Below, one piece after another: positions 62,337 through 64,000 of a stretch of 64,000 nucleotides of DNA (position 1 is the first letter of the stretch; each line of letters begins with the position of its first letter). The notes under the pieces were generated by a model that was given only the letters and a program-made list of their open reading frames with translations, did not search any database and was not told the DNA's origin. The position numbers were made by a program, and so were the translations under genes. This stretch comes from Terrimonas_A sp051954695 (GTDB lineage Bacteria > Bacteroidota > Bacteroidia > Chitinophagales > Chitinophagaceae): contig JBQCHL010000024.1 of assembly GCA_051954695.1 (NCBI GenBank), positions 62,001 to 126,000 of the forward strand. Direction: 5' to 3'.

Positions 62337-63611
62337 ATGCAATTAATCCTTCATCCATCTCCTGATCAATGGCCGTCACTCCTTCAAAGGCCTGTATATG
62401 AACCGGAGCAATTGGAAAAAGCCATCCGTAAAGTATTGCTGAAAGTAAAAACAGGAGGCGATAAAGCAGTACGCAAATTCACCCGGGAATTTGATGGGGT
62501 ATCCCTGAAAAACCTGCAGGTAAGTGAAAAGGAAATAATTGCTGCAACGGAGTTGATCGACCAGGAATTGAAAGAGGCCATTCAACTGGCTAAACGCAAT
62601 ATTGAGACCTTCCATTCTTTTCAATTAAAGGAAGAAACACCAATTGAAGTAATGCCGGGAATAAAATGCTGGCGCAAATCAATAGGCATTGAAAGAGTGG
62701 GATTATATGTGCCGGGCGGAACAGCCCCTTTGTTTTCGACTGTGCTGATGCTGGGCATTCCTGCCAGACTGGCTGGCTGCAAGGAAATTGTTTTATGCAC
62801 ACCTCCTCAAAAAGATGGTACTGTTCATCCTGCCATATTATTTGCAGCGCAATTGGCCGGCATCACCAAAATATTTAAAGTGGGTGGAGCGCAGGCTATT
62901 GCTGCAATGGCTTATGGAACGGAAAGTATTCCCAAAGTGTATAAAATATTCGGACCAGGCAATCAATATGTGAACGGTGCAAAACAATTGGTGCAATCTG
63001 CCAGCACAGCGATCGATATGCCTGCTGGTCCCAGCGAAGTATGCGTACTGGCTGATGAAACGGCTGACCCCGCTTTTGTAGCTGCCGACCTGCTTTCACA
63101 AGCCGAACACGGGCCCGATAGCCAGGTATTACTGGTAACCACTTCTGCAGCACTGGCAAAAGCGGTGCAGCAGGAAATTGATAAACAGGTTGCCCTGTTG
63201 CCGCGCGAGGCTTTTGCGTTGAAAGCGCTGGCCAATAGCCGTGCCATCATCACTACCAGTATGGAAGATGCAGTTTTGCTGGTGAATGAATATGCAGCCG
63301 AACACCTGATCATTGCCTGTGCAGGGGAAGAAGAGATCGCTTCCAGGATCATCAATGCAGGTTCTGTATTCCTTGGGAATTATTCACCAGAAAGTGCCGG
63401 CGACTATGCAAGCGGCACCAACCATACTTTACCTACCAATGGATTTGCGCGGGCTTACAGCGGCGTAAGCTTGGACAGTTTTGTAAAGAAGATCACTTAC
63501 CAGCAACTGACCAGGGAAGGCCTTCAGGGGCTGGGCGATACCGTAGTGAGAATGGCCATGGCAGAAGGATTGGAAGCACATGCAAATGCTGTTAAGATAA
63601 GATTGAAATAA
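62337..63611 (+). CDS. hisD: Histidinol dehydrogenase
   Basis: 424 residues from the ATG at 62337 (MQLILHPSPDQWPSLL). Oxidises histidinol to histidine. Motifs: GLYVPGGTAPLFSTVLM, FGPGNQYVNGAKQLV, DMPAGPSEV, ADLLSQAEHGPDSQV and the zinc His region ASGTNHTLPTNG. It follows hisG by 20 bases. Confidence 0.95.
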   Translation: MQLILHPSPDQWPSLLQRPVYEPEQLEKAIRKVLLKVKTGGDKAVRKFTREFDGVSLKNLQVSEKEIIAATELIDQELKEAIQLAKRNIETFHSFQLKEETPIEVMPGIKCWRKSIGIERVGLYVPGGTAPLFSTVLMLGIPARLAGCKEIVLCTPPQKDGTVHPAILFAAQLAGITKIFKVGGAQAIAAMAYGTESIPKVYKIFGPGNQYVNGAKQLVQSASTAIDMPAGPSEVCVLADETADPAFVAADLLSQAEHGPDSQVLLVTTSAALAKAVQQEIDKQVALLPREAFALKALANSRAIITTSMEDAVLLVNEYAAEHLIIACAGEEEIASRIINAGSVFLGNYSPESAGDYASGTNHTLPTNGFARAYSGVSLDSFVKKITYQQLTREGLQGLGDTVVRMAMAEGLEAHANAVKIRLK

Positions 63612-63618
63612 ATTATTT

Positions 63619-64000
63619 ATGAGCGATATCATCTCGAAACTTGTTCGTGAGAACATTAAAAAAGTAAAACCCTATTCATCTGCCAGGGATGAATTCAGTG
63701 GCGAAGCCAAAGTGTTCCTGGATGCCAATGAAAACAGCCTGGGTTCGCCTTTATTTAAATGGTACAACCGCTATCCTGACCCGCATCAGCATAAACTGAA
63801 AGAATCGATCAGCCGGATAAAATCCGTGGATCCCAACCAGATATTCCTGGGCAATGGAAGTGATGAATGTATTGACCTGCTCTACCGTTGTTTTTGTGAA
63901 CCGGGTAAAGATAATGTGATCATTTGCCCACCTACTTATGGTATGTACGAAGTAAGCGCGGCTATCAATGATGTAGAGATAAGAAAGGCGAGTCTTACCA
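63619..64000 (+). CDS. hisC: Histidinol-phosphate aminotransferase, N-terminal part
   Basis: The first 127 codons from the ATG at 63619 (MSDIISKLVRENIKKVKPY), cut by the window edge. Type I PLP aminotransferase: LDANENSLGSP and NGSDECIDLLYRCFCEPG are HisC motifs, and the start lies seven bases after hisD. Confidence 0.9.
   Translation, partial: MSDIISKLVRENIKKVKPYSSARDEFSGEAKVFLDANENSLGSPLFKWYNRYPDPHQHKLKESISRIKSVDPNQIFLGNGSDECIDLLYRCFCEPGKDNVIICPPTYGMYEVSAAINDVEIRKASLT

Overview
The window is from a Bacteroidota chromosome, most likely Chitinophagaceae. This family-level guess rests on the TTTG / TAnnTTTG promoter grammar seen repeatedly, a SusC/SusD pair, lipoprotein and secretion signals of Bacteroidota type, and families common in that group (DUF2961, DUF4256, YdeI-like). 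No rRNA, tRNA or CRISPR array was recognised.

Layout. (1) 1-30.2 kb is most of a tailed prophage, read almost entirely on the minus strand, whose left part lies outside the window. In transcription order (right to left) it carries unknown genes, a tail-fibre-like protein, a cluster of Sec-exported proteins including a 1645-residue multidomain protein, a lysis cassette (two holin candidates, a one-piece spanin, an endolysin), a plus-strand hicAB toxin-antitoxin pair, head genes (S49 protease, scaffold, capsid), tail genes (tail completion, tape measure), portal and connector, distal tail proteins, and the small and large terminase subunits. Seven copies of one promoter, CTGTCCTTTCA followed after 18-19 bases by yAnnTTTr, divide the module into seven units; four of them place the start codon only 4-5 bases after the -7 box. 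A cluster of TTGTTACA sites at 29.9-30.2 kb probably marks the right edge. (2) 30.5-31.4 kb has a collagen-like lipoprotein and a broken MazG-like gene. (3) 31.5-47.0 kb is a polysaccharide utilisation locus: susC, susD, a secreted alpha/alpha-toroid-like protein, a LacI regulator, a DUF6786-like lipoprotein, L-fucose/D-arabinose isomerase, a FucP-type permease, an AraB-type ribulokinase and a DUF2961 (GH172) protein. The enzyme set fits D-arabinose to D-ribulose to D-ribulose 5-phosphate better than L-fucose breakdown, and GH172 fits release of D-arabinofuranose. A LacI-type operator lies at the predicted susC start of transcription. (4) 47.0-49.4 kb is an ArsR-led operon (ArsR, AHSA1-like, DoxX, YdeI-like, DUF4256) with two tandem operators. 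(5) 49.5-61.1 kb holds mixed housekeeping and signalling genes: CPBP protease, GH3 beta-glucosidase, Tag glycosylase, NUDIX, S10 carboxypeptidase, aldo/keto reductase, a hybrid-sensor kinase divergent from a receiver protein, an ABC ATPase, and an ECF41-like sigma factor next to its typical AhpD-like partner. (6) 61.3-64.0 kb is the start of the histidine operon (hisG, hisD, hisC partial), preceded by a His-rich leader peptide and a transcription attenuator.

Most protein names rest on recognition of family motifs by eye. Phage structural roles other than portal, tape measure, protease, capsid and terminase are inferred largely from position.
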